NCBI RefSeq assembly: GCF_040371085.1
Contig: NZ_JAMBMT010000001.1
Coordinates: forward strand, 1 to 64,000
DNA from: Psychrobacter sp. AH5
Lineage (GTDB): Bacteria; Pseudomonadota; Gammaproteobacteria; Pseudomonadales; Moraxellaceae
Direction: 5' to 3'
Length of the DNA: 64,000 bases
Below the pieces are notes generated by a model. That model was not told the DNA's origin and did not search any database. It saw nothing but the letters and a program-made list of their open reading frames with translations. This document shows positions 21,158 to 31,224 of this stretch, in pieces (position 1 is the stretch's first letter; every line of letters starts with the position of its first letter). Both the position numbers and the translations under genes were made by a program.

Positions 21158-22600
21158 TTAGTTAATTCTTTCTAAACGCACGCTGCCATCACTAGTAGTA
21201 ACTCTGCGATAGCGAACATTGCTAGCAGGCTGCACTGTTCTTTGTACCGAAGGCTCAGACGAATAGACGTTAGGCGTAGCCGTTTGTCGCTGTTGAATCA
21301 GCTGACCCATACGATCGGTAGAGGCGGGGTTTGAGGGTCGAATAGAGCTAGAACCTTGAGCGCTATTTTGGGTAATTAAACGATAAAAGTTTTGACCAGC
21401 ACGTCCATCGGCTGGGAATATACCGCGACTGGTTTGATATTGCCGAATAGCGCTACGAGTATTATCCCCAATGATGCCATCGACTTCACCAATATCATAG
21501 CCTGCATCTAATAAAGCTTGCTGAATATCTTTGGCTTGTTGACGGCTGATACCCGGATCGTTTGTCGGCCAAGCGGTAATAAAGTCCGTCTTGCTGCTAT
21601 CCTCGCGAGCAATTAAGTCAGATAAATGGGCAATGGCTAAGGCGTAATTCTCAGAAGCATTGTAAGAATAAAAAGTATCGAAGTTTTTGCCAACCAAGAA
21701 AGCCGGACCGTCTTTGCCAGCGGGTAATAACAAGCCAGCACTGCTTAAGTCATAAGGTAGCGGACTACCATTAGCCAAGGTTAAGCCTTGATCTCGCCAA
21801 TGGCTTATCGACTTTTTGTTTTTGCGGTCTGAAGCGGCCCAGTAACCATCTGGTAGTCTTACCTCATAACCCCAAGGCTCACCGGTCCGATAACCACGGT
21901 TATCCAAAAAATTAGCCGTTGAAGCTAGCGCATCGGGCACACTATTAACGAGATCGCGACGACCATCACCATCAAAATCCACGGCTAATTCTAAAAAGGT
22001 GCTGGGCATAAACTGGGTTTGTCCAAAAGCTCCCGCCCATGAGCCGGCCATGTCACTAGGTGCGATATCACCGCGCTGCACAATCTTTAGTGCATTAGCA
22101 AACTCTCCTTGAAAGTAGCTTTGACGACGATCAAAACAGGAGAGGGTAGCAAGCGATTCAAAGAGTGGTTTTTTACCTAAGGTCTGTCCAAAGTTGGATT
22201 CGACGCCCCAGACTCCTAACACGTGCTCAGGCTTGACACCATAGCGTGATTCTATTTGACGTAGGGTGTCGCCCCATTGCCGTTTAGCACGGATACCGTC
22301 TTCGACACGCTCTTTGTCTACAAGAGCTGACAGGTAATCCCAAACATCTTTTTGAAATTCTGGCTGATAATTGAGCGATTGAATAACGCTCGGATCAGGC
22401 TGGCTTGGACGATAATTGTTAAAAGTATAGCTATCTACGCCGCGAAACTTACTAGAGTTTTTTAGACCATCCAAACACTGTTGAAATTCACTGTTGGATA
22501 AGTAGGGGGCTTCTGGCTTAGCAGCTTGAGCGGTACTAGCTAAACCAAAACTAATGGCAGCCGTCAGTAAGGAGAGAGTAGAGAGGGTATTTAGATGCAT
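21158..22600 (-). CDS. Lytic murein transglycosylase (MltB/SltB family) with peptidoglycan-binding domain
   Basis: A 480-aa exported enzyme that cleaves peptidoglycan to 1,6-anhydromuropeptides. A Sec signal peptide ends near residue 27 (QAAKPE); there is no lipobox, so it is periplasmic rather than a lipoprotein. The catalytic glutamate is E134 in GVESNFG. GAFGQTQFMPST is the conserved substrate-groove segment. Residues about 350-408 form a PG_binding_1 domain (DIGEVDGIIGDNT). A 70-residue Ser/Pro/Gln-rich C-terminal tail follows. AGGATATC precedes the start. It belongs to the MltB superfamily, but mltB itself in E. coli is a lipoprotein, so I leave the symbol blank. Confidence 0.93.
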   Translation of the reverse strand: MHLNTLSTLSLLTAAISFGLASTAQAAKPEAPYLSNSEFQQCLDGLKNSSKFRGVDSYTFNNYRPSQPDPSVIQSLNYQPEFQKDVWDYLSALVDKERVEDGIRAKRQWGDTLRQIESRYGVKPEHVLGVWGVESNFGQTLGKKPLFESLATLSCFDRRQSYFQGEFANALKIVQRGDIAPSDMAGSWAGAFGQTQFMPSTFLELAVDFDGDGRRDLVNSVPDALASTANFLDNRGYRTGEPWGYEVRLPDGYWAASDRKNKKSISHWRDQGLTLANGSPLPYDLSSAGLLLPAGKDGPAFLVGKNFDTFYSYNASENYALAIAHLSDLIAREDSSKTDFITAWPTNDPGISRQQAKDIQQALLDAGYDIGEVDGIIGDNTRSAIRQYQTSRGIFPADGRAGQNFYRLITQNSAQGSSSIRPSNPASTDRMGQLIQQRQTATPNVYSSEPSVQRTVQPASNVRYRRVTTSDGSVRLERIN

Positions 22601-22758
22601 AAAGATATCCTATAAAAGTAGTGGCAAGATCAGCAATAGTATTAAAGATTGATTTAGAGTAACTAATATCTACTCTAAAGAAAAGCTATCGAAGGTCTTG
22701 GTTACTATAAGCTGACGTATGAGAGAGGTTATGAGTGGGTCTGAATAAGATTAAGTGA

Positions 22759-23472
22759 TCATTCCCCCAAAACCTTATTCAACTCCTTAATAAAACCATG
22801 AATACGCTCGGCATTCTTACCCAAATCGCTGCTCCCTATACGCGACTTACTACGGATATCCACTAAGCGCTCGTTGCCATTATCTTCTACGCGTACGACA
22901 ATATCGTCCTTAAAGCCAAACCATAGCGTTGCATCGGTGGCTTCTACTAGACCTGCATTTTTATCAGTGTTGACTAATTGCCAGCCCAAATTATCGGCGG
23001 CTTGCTCAATAGCGGTCACCAACTCTGCTTTCGATTGCGTATAAGTCAGAGTTTGCAGCTTAGGATAGGCTTTGCTTTGCTGCTCGGCAGTCTTAGCGCC
23101 GGCATACGCCACAGGATTAGGAGCATTGACGCGAAGCGGAGCAATCGCCACAAACTCAGGCGGCGTAGTCATATCGGTTGAGATGTCATGAATGGCTGGT
23201 ACGTTTTTTGCGGTGTTCATCATCTTAAGCGGCATAACTATGGCAATAAGAGAGAAAAACACCGCTAATCCTGCACTAGCAAAGCTAATGGTTTGACGTT
23301 TGAATAGTGCTTGGATAATAAGTAAGATTAGCGCGGCGACACCAGTAATAACCGCATATTTAAAGCCTGAAAACGCAGTAGCTAAGTCGATAATAGCGAA
23401 TTTATAAAGCGGACCGGGCAGAGTCACTAGTAAAAAAGCAGCTAGGCTAACTAAGCTCACCAATATTTTCAT
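22759..23472 (-). CDS. DUF1499 domain-containing membrane protein
   Basis: A 237-aa protein with three predicted N-terminal helices (about 4-22, 36-58, 64-84) and a C-terminal DUF1499 domain of about 125 residues, recognisable from the LQTLTYTQSKAELV and ATDATLWFGFKDDIVVRV blocks. DUF1499 has no assigned biochemical role. AGAGA lies upstream of the ATG. It follows the methyltransferase gene with 38 bp between them, so the two are probably cotranscribed. Confidence 0.85.
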   Translation of the reverse strand: MKILVSLVSLAAFLLVTLPGPLYKFAIIDLATAFSGFKYAVITGVAALILLIIQALFKRQTISFASAGLAVFFSLIAIVMPLKMMNTAKNVPAIHDISTDMTTPPEFVAIAPLRVNAPNPVAYAGAKTAEQQSKAYPKLQTLTYTQSKAELVTAIEQAADNLGWQLVNTDKNAGLVEATDATLWFGFKDDIVVRVEDNGNERLVDIRSKSRIGSSDLGKNAERIHGFIKELNKVLGE

Positions 23473-23510
23473 GTAGTTTCTCTATTTTTATAGGCCAATT
23501 AGCCAGTAGT

Positions 23511-24167
23511 TTAAGGAGTTAATAGCCAAACTGACTCAGTGACCGTGAGATCTGGAGCAGCGTTTAAGGTAGCAGGCTTTTGTGCTAATGGTTTGATTGA
23601 ATAATGAGCGCCATAATAACGCTCAATGTCTGTAGAGTTAATAGAGAAAGGTGGCCCAGCGCGCTCATTTTGCTGATAATTGAGAGTTAGTACTAATTGC
23701 GGCGCGTTATCGCTAAGGCTTATGACTTGCTCGCTATAGCTTGGGCGCATCTCTGGCGGCATGGCTATCAGCGCCGCTCTATCATAAACTGCATCAATAG
23801 CACCGATATCAGTAGCACTTAGCGCAAAAATATCTGCCGCCCACAAGCTAATCGTTTGTCCTGCTAGCTGACCCTGATAATTTTTTATTGAAGAGTCTTT
23901 AGTAGGTTGAGTGATAGTGACAGCACTATTTTGCTCGGCAAAGAACTCTATTACTGCTGATTCTACCAACTCTATGCCTATGACTTCATAGCCTTGCTGA
24001 GCCAACCATAGCATATCGATGGACTTGCCAGCTAAGGGCACCAATACTCGGCTGCCCTTTTTTAGCTTTAATTGATTAAAGTAGTGGATTAACAGCGGAT
24101 TGACTGTAGGCTGGTTAAAACCGATACGACCTTGTTGCCAGCGCTCTTGCCAAAATTCAGCCTTCAT
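23511..24167 (-). CDS. tpm: Thiopurine S-methyltransferase
   Basis: A 218-aa SAM-dependent methyltransferase of the TPMT family. The N-terminal FWQERWQQGRIGFNQP segment, the SAM-binding VLVPLAGKSIDMLWLAQQG and the YDRAALIAMPPEMR motif are all family hallmarks. Bacterial TPMT methylates thiopurines and metalloid (selenium, tellurium) compounds; the physiological substrate is unknown. GAGGG precedes the ATG. It is cytosolic and leads a short operon with the DUF1499 gene. Confidence 0.92.
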   Translation of the reverse strand: MKAEFWQERWQQGRIGFNQPTVNPLLIHYFNQLKLKKGSRVLVPLAGKSIDMLWLAQQGYEVIGIELVESAVIEFFAEQNSAVTITQPTKDSSIKNYQGQLAGQTISLWAADIFALSATDIGAIDAVYDRAALIAMPPEMRPSYSEQVISLSDNAPQLVLTLNYQQNERAGPPFSINSTDIERYYGAHYSIKPLAQKPATLNAAPDLTVTESVWLLTP

Positions 24168-24253
24168 ACTATTACCCTCAAAATTTTTATCATAAATAAT
24201 CTGTAATCAAATAAATGCTTACTATTGCTAGTTATCATAACGTCAATAGCCAC

Positions 24254-24283
24254 AAAAAAGCCAAGAGAATAATCACTTGGCTT
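24254..24283 (-). terminator. msrA terminator
   Basis: On the minus strand AAGCCAAGTG...CTTGGCTT forms an 8-bp stem followed by TTTTTT, 43 nt past the msrA stop. Confidence 0.8.
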
Positions 24284-24325
24284 ACTATTGCAAGATTAAT
24301 TATGGTTAATGCCTCAACAGCGTTA

Positions 24326-24847
24326 TTAGCTGACCATGTATTCGCTAAATTCTTTACGTAGTTTGGCAAGCTTTGGTGGAATAGCGAAGTTACAGTAGGC
24401 TTGACCAGGATTGCGATTAAAGAAGTCTTGATGTGCTTCTTCTGCGCGATAAAACTCTACGGCAGGATGCACTTCGGTAACGACGTTTAATCCCATATCA
24501 CGCAGCTTATTAATAGTGCGATCAATCGTGGGTTTTTGATCTTCGTCAGTGTAATACACGATGCTACGATATTGGCTACCGACATCATTGCCTTGACGAT
24601 CTTTTGTGGTGGGATCGTGAGTACCAAAGAATACATCGAGTAGCACTTCTAATGGCAAGGTTTGTTCATCAAATTCGACTTTGATGACTTCAACGTGACC
24701 GCTATTACCACTACAGACCGCTTGGTAATTGGCTGTTTCTGCCTCACCGCCCATATAGCCTGAAACGACGGACTCAACGCCTTTTAGAGATAAAAACACG
24801 GATTCGGTGCACCAAAAGCAGCCACCGCCTAAGATGATAGTTTGCAT
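24326..24847 (-). CDS. msrA: Peptide-methionine (S)-S-oxide reductase
   Basis: A 173-aa MsrA, reducing the S form of methionine sulfoxide in proteins. The active-site motif GGCFWC has catalytic C10; the GSQYRS and GHVEV motifs and HQDFF are also present. A later cysteine (QAYCNF) can act as resolving residue with thioredoxin. Length is that of a stand-alone cytosolic MsrA with no fused MsrB. GGAAAAATT precedes the ATG. It has its own terminator, so it is probably monocistronic. Confidence 0.96.
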   Translation of the reverse strand: MQTIILGGGCFWCTESVFLSLKGVESVVSGYMGGEAETANYQAVCSGNSGHVEVIKVEFDEQTLPLEVLLDVFFGTHDPTTKDRQGNDVGSQYRSIVYYTDEDQKPTIDRTINKLRDMGLNVVTEVHPAVEFYRAEEAHQDFFNRNPGQAYCNFAIPPKLAKLRKEFSEYMVS

Positions 24848-24981
24848 AATTTTTCCTATTATTATAAATACTTACTTATTAACAAATGAAACTAAGCTGA
24901 TTTTGCTAAACGTTCTAGTTAGCTTAATTCTACCTATTTAGCATAACAATTGTGTCTTTAATCCTGAGTAACAAACGGTAA

Positions 24982-24990
24982 TGTTATAAT
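24982..24990 (+). promoter_or_regulatory. Extended -10 promoter upstream of cmoA
   Basis: TGTTATAAT is an extended -10 (TGnTATAAT) about 78 nt before the chosen cmoA start. No good -35 is present, which is common with extended -10 promoters. Confidence 0.5.
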
Positions 24991-25067
24991 GAGCTTTTGC
25001 TAAAGGCAGTGCTATCAAAACCGCTGTCAATCTAATGATGAAAGTCATCGTCCAAAAGAGTTATGCT

Positions 25068-25931
25068 ATGAATTCCACTAAATCAACCTCAGAAGCTGTG
25101 CAACAAGCTATGCAACAAGCTAGGCAAGCTACCGATATTGAACATGATGCGCACAAACAGAACTCAGTCAAACACGATACCTTGTTTGATAAGCCTTTTA
25201 CCACGCCATTAGATAAAGTGGCGCGCTTCTCCTTTGATGAGCAAGTGGTTGCCTGTTTCCCTGACATGATTCGCCGCAGTGTACCGGGCTACGGGCAAGT
25301 GCTAGCGATGCTGCCGATTTTTGCGCGGCGTCACTGCAAGTATCGTCAGCAAAATAATGATGGCCAACGCGTCAGCCGTATTTATGATTTGGGCTGCTCG
25401 CTTGGCGGTGCGACGATGGCGCTGGCGGGCGAGTTTGCGGCGCAAGACTTACAGATTAAGGCGATAGATATCTCGCCGGCGATGACTTCTGAGGCTGCCA
25501 CTTTACTCAAGGATAATTATCCGCAGCATGATATTGAAGTGATCACCGCCGATATTCGTGATATTGAGCTTGAGCCTTGCGATATGGTGATCTTGAATTT
25601 AACGCTGCAATTTTTGCCTACTGAAGATAGAGTAGCGGTGCTAAAAAAGATTTATAACGCGCTAACCGAGGGCGGCATCTTAGTCTTAACCGAAAAGACT
25701 CACGCTATAGATGAGCAGTATGATGCTTGGCTAGTCGAGCGTTATTATGACTTTAAACGCGCTAACGGCTATAGCGAGATGGAGATTAGCGGTAAACGTA
25801 ACGCGCTTGAGAATGTGCTGATTACCGACACTTTAGATCAGCATCACGAAAGGCTATCGCAGGTAGGGTTTGCGCGGCATTTGACTTGGTTTCAGTTTTT
25901 GAACTTTGTTTCTGTGGTGGGGTTTAAGTAG
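25068..25931 (+). CDS. cmoA: Carboxy-S-adenosyl-L-methionine synthase CmoA
   Basis: A 287-aa SAM-dependent enzyme that turns SAM and prephenate into carboxy-SAM, the donor for cmo5U34 in tRNA. The region from [27 protein letters not shown] onwards, RSVPGYG, the [13 protein letters not shown] site and the [11 protein letters not shown] end are diagnostic. An N-terminal Gln/Ala-rich extension of about 40 residues precedes the usual domain start. ATG at 25068 follows AAAGAG; an ATG 33 nt upstream is possible but lacks a ribosome site. Its partner cmoB lies 141 nt downstream. Confidence 0.94.
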   Translation: MNSTKSTSEAVQQAMQQARQATDIEHDAHKQNSVKHDTLFDKPFTTPLDKVARFSFDEQVVACFPDMIRRSVPGYGQVLAMLPIFARRHCKYRQQNNDGQRVSRIYDLGCSLGGATMALAGEFAAQDLQIKAIDISPAMTSEAATLLKDNYPQHDIEVITADIRDIELEPCDMVILNLTLQFLPTEDRVAVLKKIYNALTEGGILVLTEKTHAIDEQYDAWLVERYYDFKRANGYSEMEISGKRNALENVLITDTLDQHHERLSQVGFARHLTWFQFLNFVSVVGFK

Positions 25932-26072
25932 GATTTTACCCAACATTTAAAAATAAATAACCCATGCCCTGCAAATTTCACGACTATTAAAGAACGCTAA
26001 GCTTGAGGCTAATCTTTTTATTATCTTAACTATTATTCACCCAAATTCAAATCAACGAAAATTAAAACACTT

Positions 26073-27116
26073 ATGATCAACGATACTATTATCAATGCTG
26101 AACGTGAACTGTACTTAACCTTATTGACCATCGCTGAGACCCAGCCGATAGCTTATGACTGGCTCGCGCTATTACCCAATTGGCTAACGGCCATCAAGGA
26201 CAAGCGTAATTATGCGCATGCACCAGCCTATCAAGCATCAGTAGCAAGACTACCTACTATTAGCGCTGATAGTGTCGATTTAAATGGCGCGGCTATTACT
26301 ATTAACGCTCAGCTAAGTAACTCTGAGCGCAAGCAAACTTTAGCGCTACTCAAGCAGCTAATGCCGTGGCGCAAAGGGCCCTTTTATATTGGAAAGCAGA
26401 TTGGTAACGATGAGTCAGGGATTAGCATAGATACCGAGTGGCATAGCGATTGGAAGTGGGAGCGGGTAGCGCCGCATTTGAGTCCGTTGAAGGGCAGACG
26501 CGTTTTGGATGTTGGCGGCGGCTCGGGTTATCATGGTTGGCGCATGGCAGGCGCGGGCGCAGAGACGGTAATCATTGTCGATCCGTCTTGTTTGTTTTAT
26601 CATCAATTTATGGCGATTAGGCATTTTGTTGGCAATGCTGACAACTATCGAACGCACTATATTCCGGTGCCGTTAGAGGCGTTGCCTGCCAGTAGCGACC
26701 AAGGCAGTCAGCTGTTTGATATGGTGTTTAGTATGGGGGTGCTTTATCATCGCCAATCACCGTTTGAGCACTTACAGCAGCTGCGTGGACAGCTGATCAA
26801 AGGAGGCGAGCTAGTGCTTGAGACTTTAGTGATTGATGGTGATGCCAATACGGTACTAGTGCCCCATGATAGATATGCGCAGATGAATAATGTATATTTT
26901 TTGCCTTCAGTAGATGCTTTAGTAGGCTGGCTCAAAAAGGTTGGTTTCAAGGAGGTGCGTTGCGTCGATGTTGATGTCACCACGATAGAGGAACAGCGAG
27001 CGACCGAGTGGATGACGTATCAATCGCTGAGTGATTTCCTTGATCCTAATGACTGTACTAAAACCATTGAAGGTTATCCGGCACCAAAGCGCGCCACTAT
27101 TATCGCTAAAAGGTAG
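26073..27116 (+). CDS. cmoB: tRNA U34 carboxymethyltransferase CmoB
   Basis: A 347-aa enzyme that transfers the carboxymethyl group from carboxy-SAM to 5-hydroxyuridine-34 of tRNA, giving cmo5U and extending wobble decoding. The core [20 protein letters not shown] (about 139-158), [11 protein letters not shown] and [10 protein letters not shown] segments match CmoB. The N-terminal half is the CmoB-specific helical part, with WRKGPF. Directly downstream of cmoA, as expected for a shared pathway. The ribosome site is weak. Confidence 0.95.
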   Translation: MINDTIINAERELYLTLLTIAETQPIAYDWLALLPNWLTAIKDKRNYAHAPAYQASVARLPTISADSVDLNGAAITINAQLSNSERKQTLALLKQLMPWRKGPFYIGKQIGNDESGISIDTEWHSDWKWERVAPHLSPLKGRRVLDVGGGSGYHGWRMAGAGAETVIIVDPSCLFYHQFMAIRHFVGNADNYRTHYIPVPLEALPASSDQGSQLFDMVFSMGVLYHRQSPFEHLQQLRGQLIKGGELVLETLVIDGDANTVLVPHDRYAQMNNVYFLPSVDALVGWLKKVGFKEVRCVDVDVTTIEEQRATEWMTYQSLSDFLDPNDCTKTIEGYPAPKRATIIAKR

Positions 27117-27152
27117 CTTTTAGCTTTACCTTATTCTCACGGACGAGACGCT

Positions 27153-28355
27153 ATGAAAATATCGATATATGTACCAACGCTGATAAAACCATTGTTAGTG
27201 AGCGCTGTTAGTTTGCTTTCGCTACCAGTGCTAGCGGCTTATGGTGACCCATTCGAGGGCAGCGGCTTTGTCAGCGAGGATTGGCAGCTGGTCTGTGACA
27301 ATACCTTGACTTGCCGAGCGGCGGGCTACAGTAGCGAGATTGCAGAGCTACGGGGCAGCATTATGATGACCCTGCCGGCAGGCGAGAAGCTACCCACTAC
27401 GCAAGTGGTGCTGAACTACTGGGACGATGCTAAAGCGGTAGAAGATCAAATGCAGGCGCAAAACCGTCAAGTTGAGTTGTGGCTTAATGATAAATACTTT
27501 GGCAAAGTACCATTAAATACAGAGGAGAGGGGTCGAGGCGTATTGACGACTGCGCAAACCAAGCTGCTTATCGATAACGCTCGAAAGCCTACTAAAATAG
27601 AATTTAGAATTGGCGATTATCGCTGGCAGATATCCGATATCGGTATGGCCGCTGTGTTATTAAAGCTAGATGAAGTGCAAGGCCGAGTAGGCACGCCATC
27701 CGCTTTAGTTAGTAAACACAATCCTAATCGTCAAAATCTAAAACCAGCAAAGGCGCTACCTAAGATTTATGCGGCAGAGACTTATCCTATCGCTGAGTAT
27801 GACACGGTTACTGATAAGGCTGCTAAAAGGTCTGATGAGCAGAAGTTTTATCAGCGATTAAGCGAACGTTATGATAAGCAATGGCAAAGCAAAATGACGG
27901 GGTGGGTCAAGGCTAGTATAGCTAGCCTCGATGCTGAGAGGCGCGAGGACTGTAACATACTAAGCTCAGATCAGGATTGGTTTGATAAAGAAGATAAAGT
28001 CTGGCGCTTTACGCCAATCGATAGTAAACATACCTTAGCCAGTCACCCTTGCTGGACAGGAGCTTATAACTTTGGTACTGGCTATTGGCTCATTGATAAC
28101 GATAAACCCGCCAAGCCCAAGCTGATTACTTTATCCGGCTCTTCTTATGCCGAAGGTGAGATATTCGCCGCGCATAAAGGCCGAGGATTAGGGGACTGTT
28201 GGTCGATGAAAAGTTGGGTTTGGGAGGGTAAAGATTTCGCTTTGGCTAGTGAGAAAACCACTGGGTTATGCCGTTTAATAGAAGCAGGCGGCGCTTGGCA
28301 GATACCCGCTTATGTCAGTGAAGTGATAAAAATAACTGACGATAAATTAAATTAG
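27153..28355 (+). CDS. DUF1176 domain-containing exported protein
   Basis: A 400-aa protein with a Sec signal peptide (cleavage about residue 29 after VLAA). The DUF1176 pattern is present: FVSEDWQLVCDNTLTCRAAGY near the mature start and the C-terminal CWTGAYNFGTGYW and GLGDCWSMKSWVW blocks with paired cysteines. Periplasmic. The family is common in gammaproteobacteria and its role is unknown. GGACGAG precedes the ATG. It starts 36 nt after cmoB and may be cotranscribed, but a functional link to tRNA modification is not implied. Its last 9 bp overlap the convergent small membrane gene. Confidence 0.85.
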   Translation: MKISIYVPTLIKPLLVSAVSLLSLPVLAAYGDPFEGSGFVSEDWQLVCDNTLTCRAAGYSSEIAELRGSIMMTLPAGEKLPTTQVVLNYWDDAKAVEDQMQAQNRQVELWLNDKYFGKVPLNTEERGRGVLTTAQTKLLIDNARKPTKIEFRIGDYRWQISDIGMAAVLLKLDEVQGRVGTPSALVSKHNPNRQNLKPAKALPKIYAAETYPIAEYDTVTDKAAKRSDEQKFYQRLSERYDKQWQSKMTGWVKASIASLDAERREDCNILSSDQDWFDKEDKVWRFTPIDSKHTLASHPCWTGAYNFGTGYWLIDNDKPAKPKLITLSGSSYAEGEIFAAHKGRGLGDCWSMKSWVWEGKDFALASEKTTGLCRLIEAGGAWQIPAYVSEVIKITDDKLN

Positions 28356-28565
28356 CCACTTATTAAAAGCGACTTCCATAATAATTTTGATTAAAAAACC
28401 TACAAAACCAGCACCAAGTGCTAAGAAAGTCCAAAAAGTACCAGCGCGTCCAGACTGTGATTGCTTAGAGACGTCCCAAATAATAAAGAATAAAAAGGCA
28501 ATAAAAATGGGCAGTAGAACGTACAAACCCCAATTGGTAATGGTACTAGCAGCAATAGCAAACAT
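28347..28565 (-). CDS. Small DUF2788-like membrane protein, copy 1
   Basis: A 72-aa protein with two predicted helices (about 10-30 and 45-66) joined by a polar loop (KQSQSGRAG). It looks like the DUF2788 family of tiny inner-membrane proteins in Acinetobacter and Psychrobacter relatives; the function is unknown. A second copy with 58 of 72 identical residues lies 24 nt upstream on the same strand, so this pair is a tandem duplication. The 3' end overlaps the DUF1176 gene by 9 bp. Confidence 0.75.
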   Translation of the reverse strand: MFAIAASTITNWGLYVLLPIFIAFLFFIIWDVSKQSQSGRAGTFWTFLALGAGFVGFLIKIIMEVAFNKWLI

Positions 28566-28589
28566 AGCCTGTTCTCGGTAAGTTAGTAG

Positions 28590-28808
28590 TTATATCAGCC
28601 ACTTTTTGAAGGCAACTTCGAGTAGTAGTTTGAGTAAAAAACCCATAAAACCTGCACCCAAAGCTAAAAATATCCAGAAAGTACCGGCGCGCCCAGCGTT
28701 TGATTTTTTGGAGATATCAAACATAATAAAAAATAAGAACGCGATAAATATCGGCAAAAGGATGTATAGTCCCCAATTAGTAATCGTACTCGCGGCGATA
28801 GCGAACAT
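28590..28808 (-). CDS. Small DUF2788-like membrane protein, copy 2
   Basis: A 72-aa two-helix membrane protein, same length and plan as its downstream copy. Start at 28808 is set by homology to the copy and by AAGGACAG upstream; a longer in-frame version to 28886 has no support. Substitutions between copies are conservative (Ile/Leu/Val/Met, Lys/Asn/Gln), which implies that both remain under selection. First gene of a two-gene unit. Confidence 0.78.
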   Translation of the reverse strand: MFAIAASTITNWGLYILLPIFIAFLFFIMFDISKKSNAGRAGTFWIFLALGAGFMGFLLKLLLEVAFKKWLI

Positions 28809-29161
28809 GATTCTGTCCTTAATTTGCAACAAAATAGAGGCTGTATTATAACGTGGAACCGTTTTGATATGAATGTCTAAGCTCATTAATATGACAGTAA
28901 TAATACATTCAGCGCGACTATGGGGTCATCAGCAGCGCTAAGCCATCGCCGATAAATAAACCTCAGCTCAATAGCTAGGGTCAATAACTAAGAGATACCA
29001 AACACAATCAAACCATACATCACAACCACTTTGATAAGTCATATATCAAGTCAATAAAGCAAGTTTAACGCTATTTTTATCAATAATGATGCAATAAGGC
29101 CCAAAGATTGTTATATTTACGGGTTATCACTTTTTCGACTTATTTATGAGTTTATACCCTT
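28809..29161 (+). other. Divergent spacer upstream of argS
   Basis: 353 bp, AT-rich, containing the promoters for the small membrane gene pair (leftward) and argS (rightward). Nothing else could be recognised. Confidence 0.6.
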
Positions 29162-30991
29162 ATGTCACAAGCCCAAATAGATACTTTAGCTGCCCTGTTT
29201 GAAGAGGCCATTCAAACTCTAAAACAAGATGGTATCCTGCCTGCCGATTGGCAAAATAACAGCCAGATTACCCGTACTAAAGATCTTAGTCACGGTGATT
29301 TTGCTAGTAATATTGCGCTAAGTGCAGCTAAAGTCGCCAAAACCAATCCTCGTGCTTTGGCTGAGCAAATCGTCAAAGCTTTGCCTGATAATCAAAACAT
29401 TCGCCAAGTCGATATCGCTGGTCCCGGATTTATCAACGTATTTTTGAATTCGGATGCTAAGTTTGCGGTGTTAGAAGAGATCTTTGCTAAGCAGCAGCGC
29501 TTTGGTCTTAGTGATAAATTTGCCAATCAAAAAGTACAGGTCGAATTTGTCTCAGCCAATCCCACCTCAAGCCTGCATGTCGGTCATGGTCGCGGTGCCG
29601 CCTTTGGTATGAGTGTGGCAAACTTGCTCGAAGCTGTGGGTTATGACGTTACGCGCGAATACTATGTCAATGACGCCGGCCGGCAGATGGACATTCTAGC
29701 GACTAGTACTTATTTGCGCTACTTGCAGGTTAATAATGAGGCCGTTGTTTTCCCTTCCAATGCTTATAAGGGCGATTATGTTAGTGATATCGCTGAGACC
29801 CTAAAGACTCAGTATGGCGATAGCTACGTGCATACCTTTGAGCAGATCGCTTTGGATGTGCCAGCAGATGCCGAATATACCATCACTGCAAAAGGCGAAA
29901 AAGAGCTAGTATCGGGTGATAAAGAGGCGCATATCGATGGCCTGATTGCTAATAGTAAAGCGCTATTAGGTGAGAGCTATCAGCTGTTTTTAAACGCCGC
30001 TTTGAGTGGTATTTTAGCCGATATCAAAGATGATCTAAACGATTTTGGTGTGCATTATGAATGCTGGTTTAGTGAAAGATCGATAGCCGATGAGATCGAA
30101 CCAGTACTACAGATATTAGATGACAAAGGCTATCTGTACGAGAAAGAGGGCAATATCTGGTTTAGATCGACCGATTTTGGTGATGAAAAAGATCGAGTAG
30201 TGCGCCGGGCTAATGGACAAAGCACTTATTTTGCCTCTGATATCGCTTATCATAAAAATAAATTCGATCGCGGTTTTGATAAAGTCATTAACGTTTGGGG
30301 TGCGGATCATCATGGCTATGTGCCACGAGTCAAAGCGGCACTATTAGCGTTAGGCATTGATGCCGAGCGTTTGGATGTGGTGTTAGTGCAGTTTGTGGCG
30401 CTATGGCGCGGTGATGAAAAAGTACCGATGTCTTCGCGCTCAGGGGAGTTTGTGACTTTGCGTGAATTACGCTCTGAGGTCGGTAATGATGCAGCGCGCT
30501 TTTATTATGTAGCGCGTAAGCCTGAGGTACATGTCGACTTTGATCTAGAGCTTGCTAAGTCGCAAAGCAAAGACAATCAGGTTTATTACATCCAGTATGC
30601 TCATGCTCGCTCTTGTAGAGTGCTTGAGAAGCTAGCAGCTAGCGGTATGAGCGTTGATGATGCTGTTGGTGCAGCTCAGCAAAACTTACTAACCGCTGCC
30701 AGCGAAGAAGAGCTGATTAAGCTTTTAGGCGCTTATCCAGCTACTTTATTGCGCGCGGCAACTGGCTACGAGCCGCATATCTTGACTAACTATCTAAAAG
30801 AGTTAGCGGCCTTATTCCACGGTTGGTATGATAGCAATCGTATCTTGCCGGTGAGCTTAACCTCAGGGGAGACGCCAAGTCAGGATGAAGTCAATATGAT
30901 GCAAGCTCGCCTACGTTTATCGAAAGCGGTCGGGCAAGTATTGACCAATGGGCTAAATTTATTGGGTCTATCAGCACCGACTAGTATGTAG
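29162..30991 (+). CDS. argS: Arginyl-tRNA synthetase
   Basis: A 609-aa class I aminoacyl-tRNA synthetase charging tRNA-Arg. The N-terminal Add-1 domain (about 1-110) is followed by the HIGH signature in the form HVGHG (SLHVGHGRGAAFG, about 138-150), the GADHHGYV segment, and EKVPMSSRSGEF in place of a canonical KMSKS, as is typical for ArgRS. The C-terminal DALR anticodon-binding domain ends LGLSAPTSM. The ribosome site is weak. A SPOR protein follows 233 nt downstream, a common order in gammaproteobacteria. Confidence 0.97.
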   Translation: MSQAQIDTLAALFEEAIQTLKQDGILPADWQNNSQITRTKDLSHGDFASNIALSAAKVAKTNPRALAEQIVKALPDNQNIRQVDIAGPGFINVFLNSDAKFAVLEEIFAKQQRFGLSDKFANQKVQVEFVSANPTSSLHVGHGRGAAFGMSVANLLEAVGYDVTREYYVNDAGRQMDILATSTYLRYLQVNNEAVVFPSNAYKGDYVSDIAETLKTQYGDSYVHTFEQIALDVPADAEYTITAKGEKELVSGDKEAHIDGLIANSKALLGESYQLFLNAALSGILADIKDDLNDFGVHYECWFSERSIADEIEPVLQILDDKGYLYEKEGNIWFRSTDFGDEKDRVVRRANGQSTYFASDIAYHKNKFDRGFDKVINVWGADHHGYVPRVKAALLALGIDAERLDVVLVQFVALWRGDEKVPMSSRSGEFVTLRELRSEVGNDAARFYYVARKPEVHVDFDLELAKSQSKDNQVYYIQYAHARSCRVLEKLAASGMSVDDAVGAAQQNLLTAASEEELIKLLGAYPATLLRAATGYEPHILTNYLKELAALFHGWYDSNRILPVSLTSGETPSQDEVNMMQARLRLSKAVGQVLTNGLNLLGLSAPTSM

Positions 30992-31044
30992 TCTAGATTG
31001 ATATCCTGTAGCATTTATACCCTTTGGTGCTGATAGCCAAAATG

Positions 31045-31073
31045 GTTAGTTGCTATAGTTGTTAGTTGCTATA
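31045..31073 (+). repeat. 13-bp direct repeat
   Basis: GTTAGTTGCTATA occurs at 31045-31057 and 31061-31073, separated by 3 bp, in the argS-SPOR spacer. Purpose unknown; probably local slippage. Confidence 0.6.
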
Positions 31074-31224
31074 AACGTCTAGTAACGCATAGTATCAAGG
31101 GGGCTATTGAAATGAAGGCTATAAAGACCTATAAAGGGGCTAGGTAGCCTGCATTTGATATTATAATTTAGGCTGATGTCGCTCACTAGATAAGCAGATT
31201 AATAGAAAGGTAGGGAGAAAGTCC

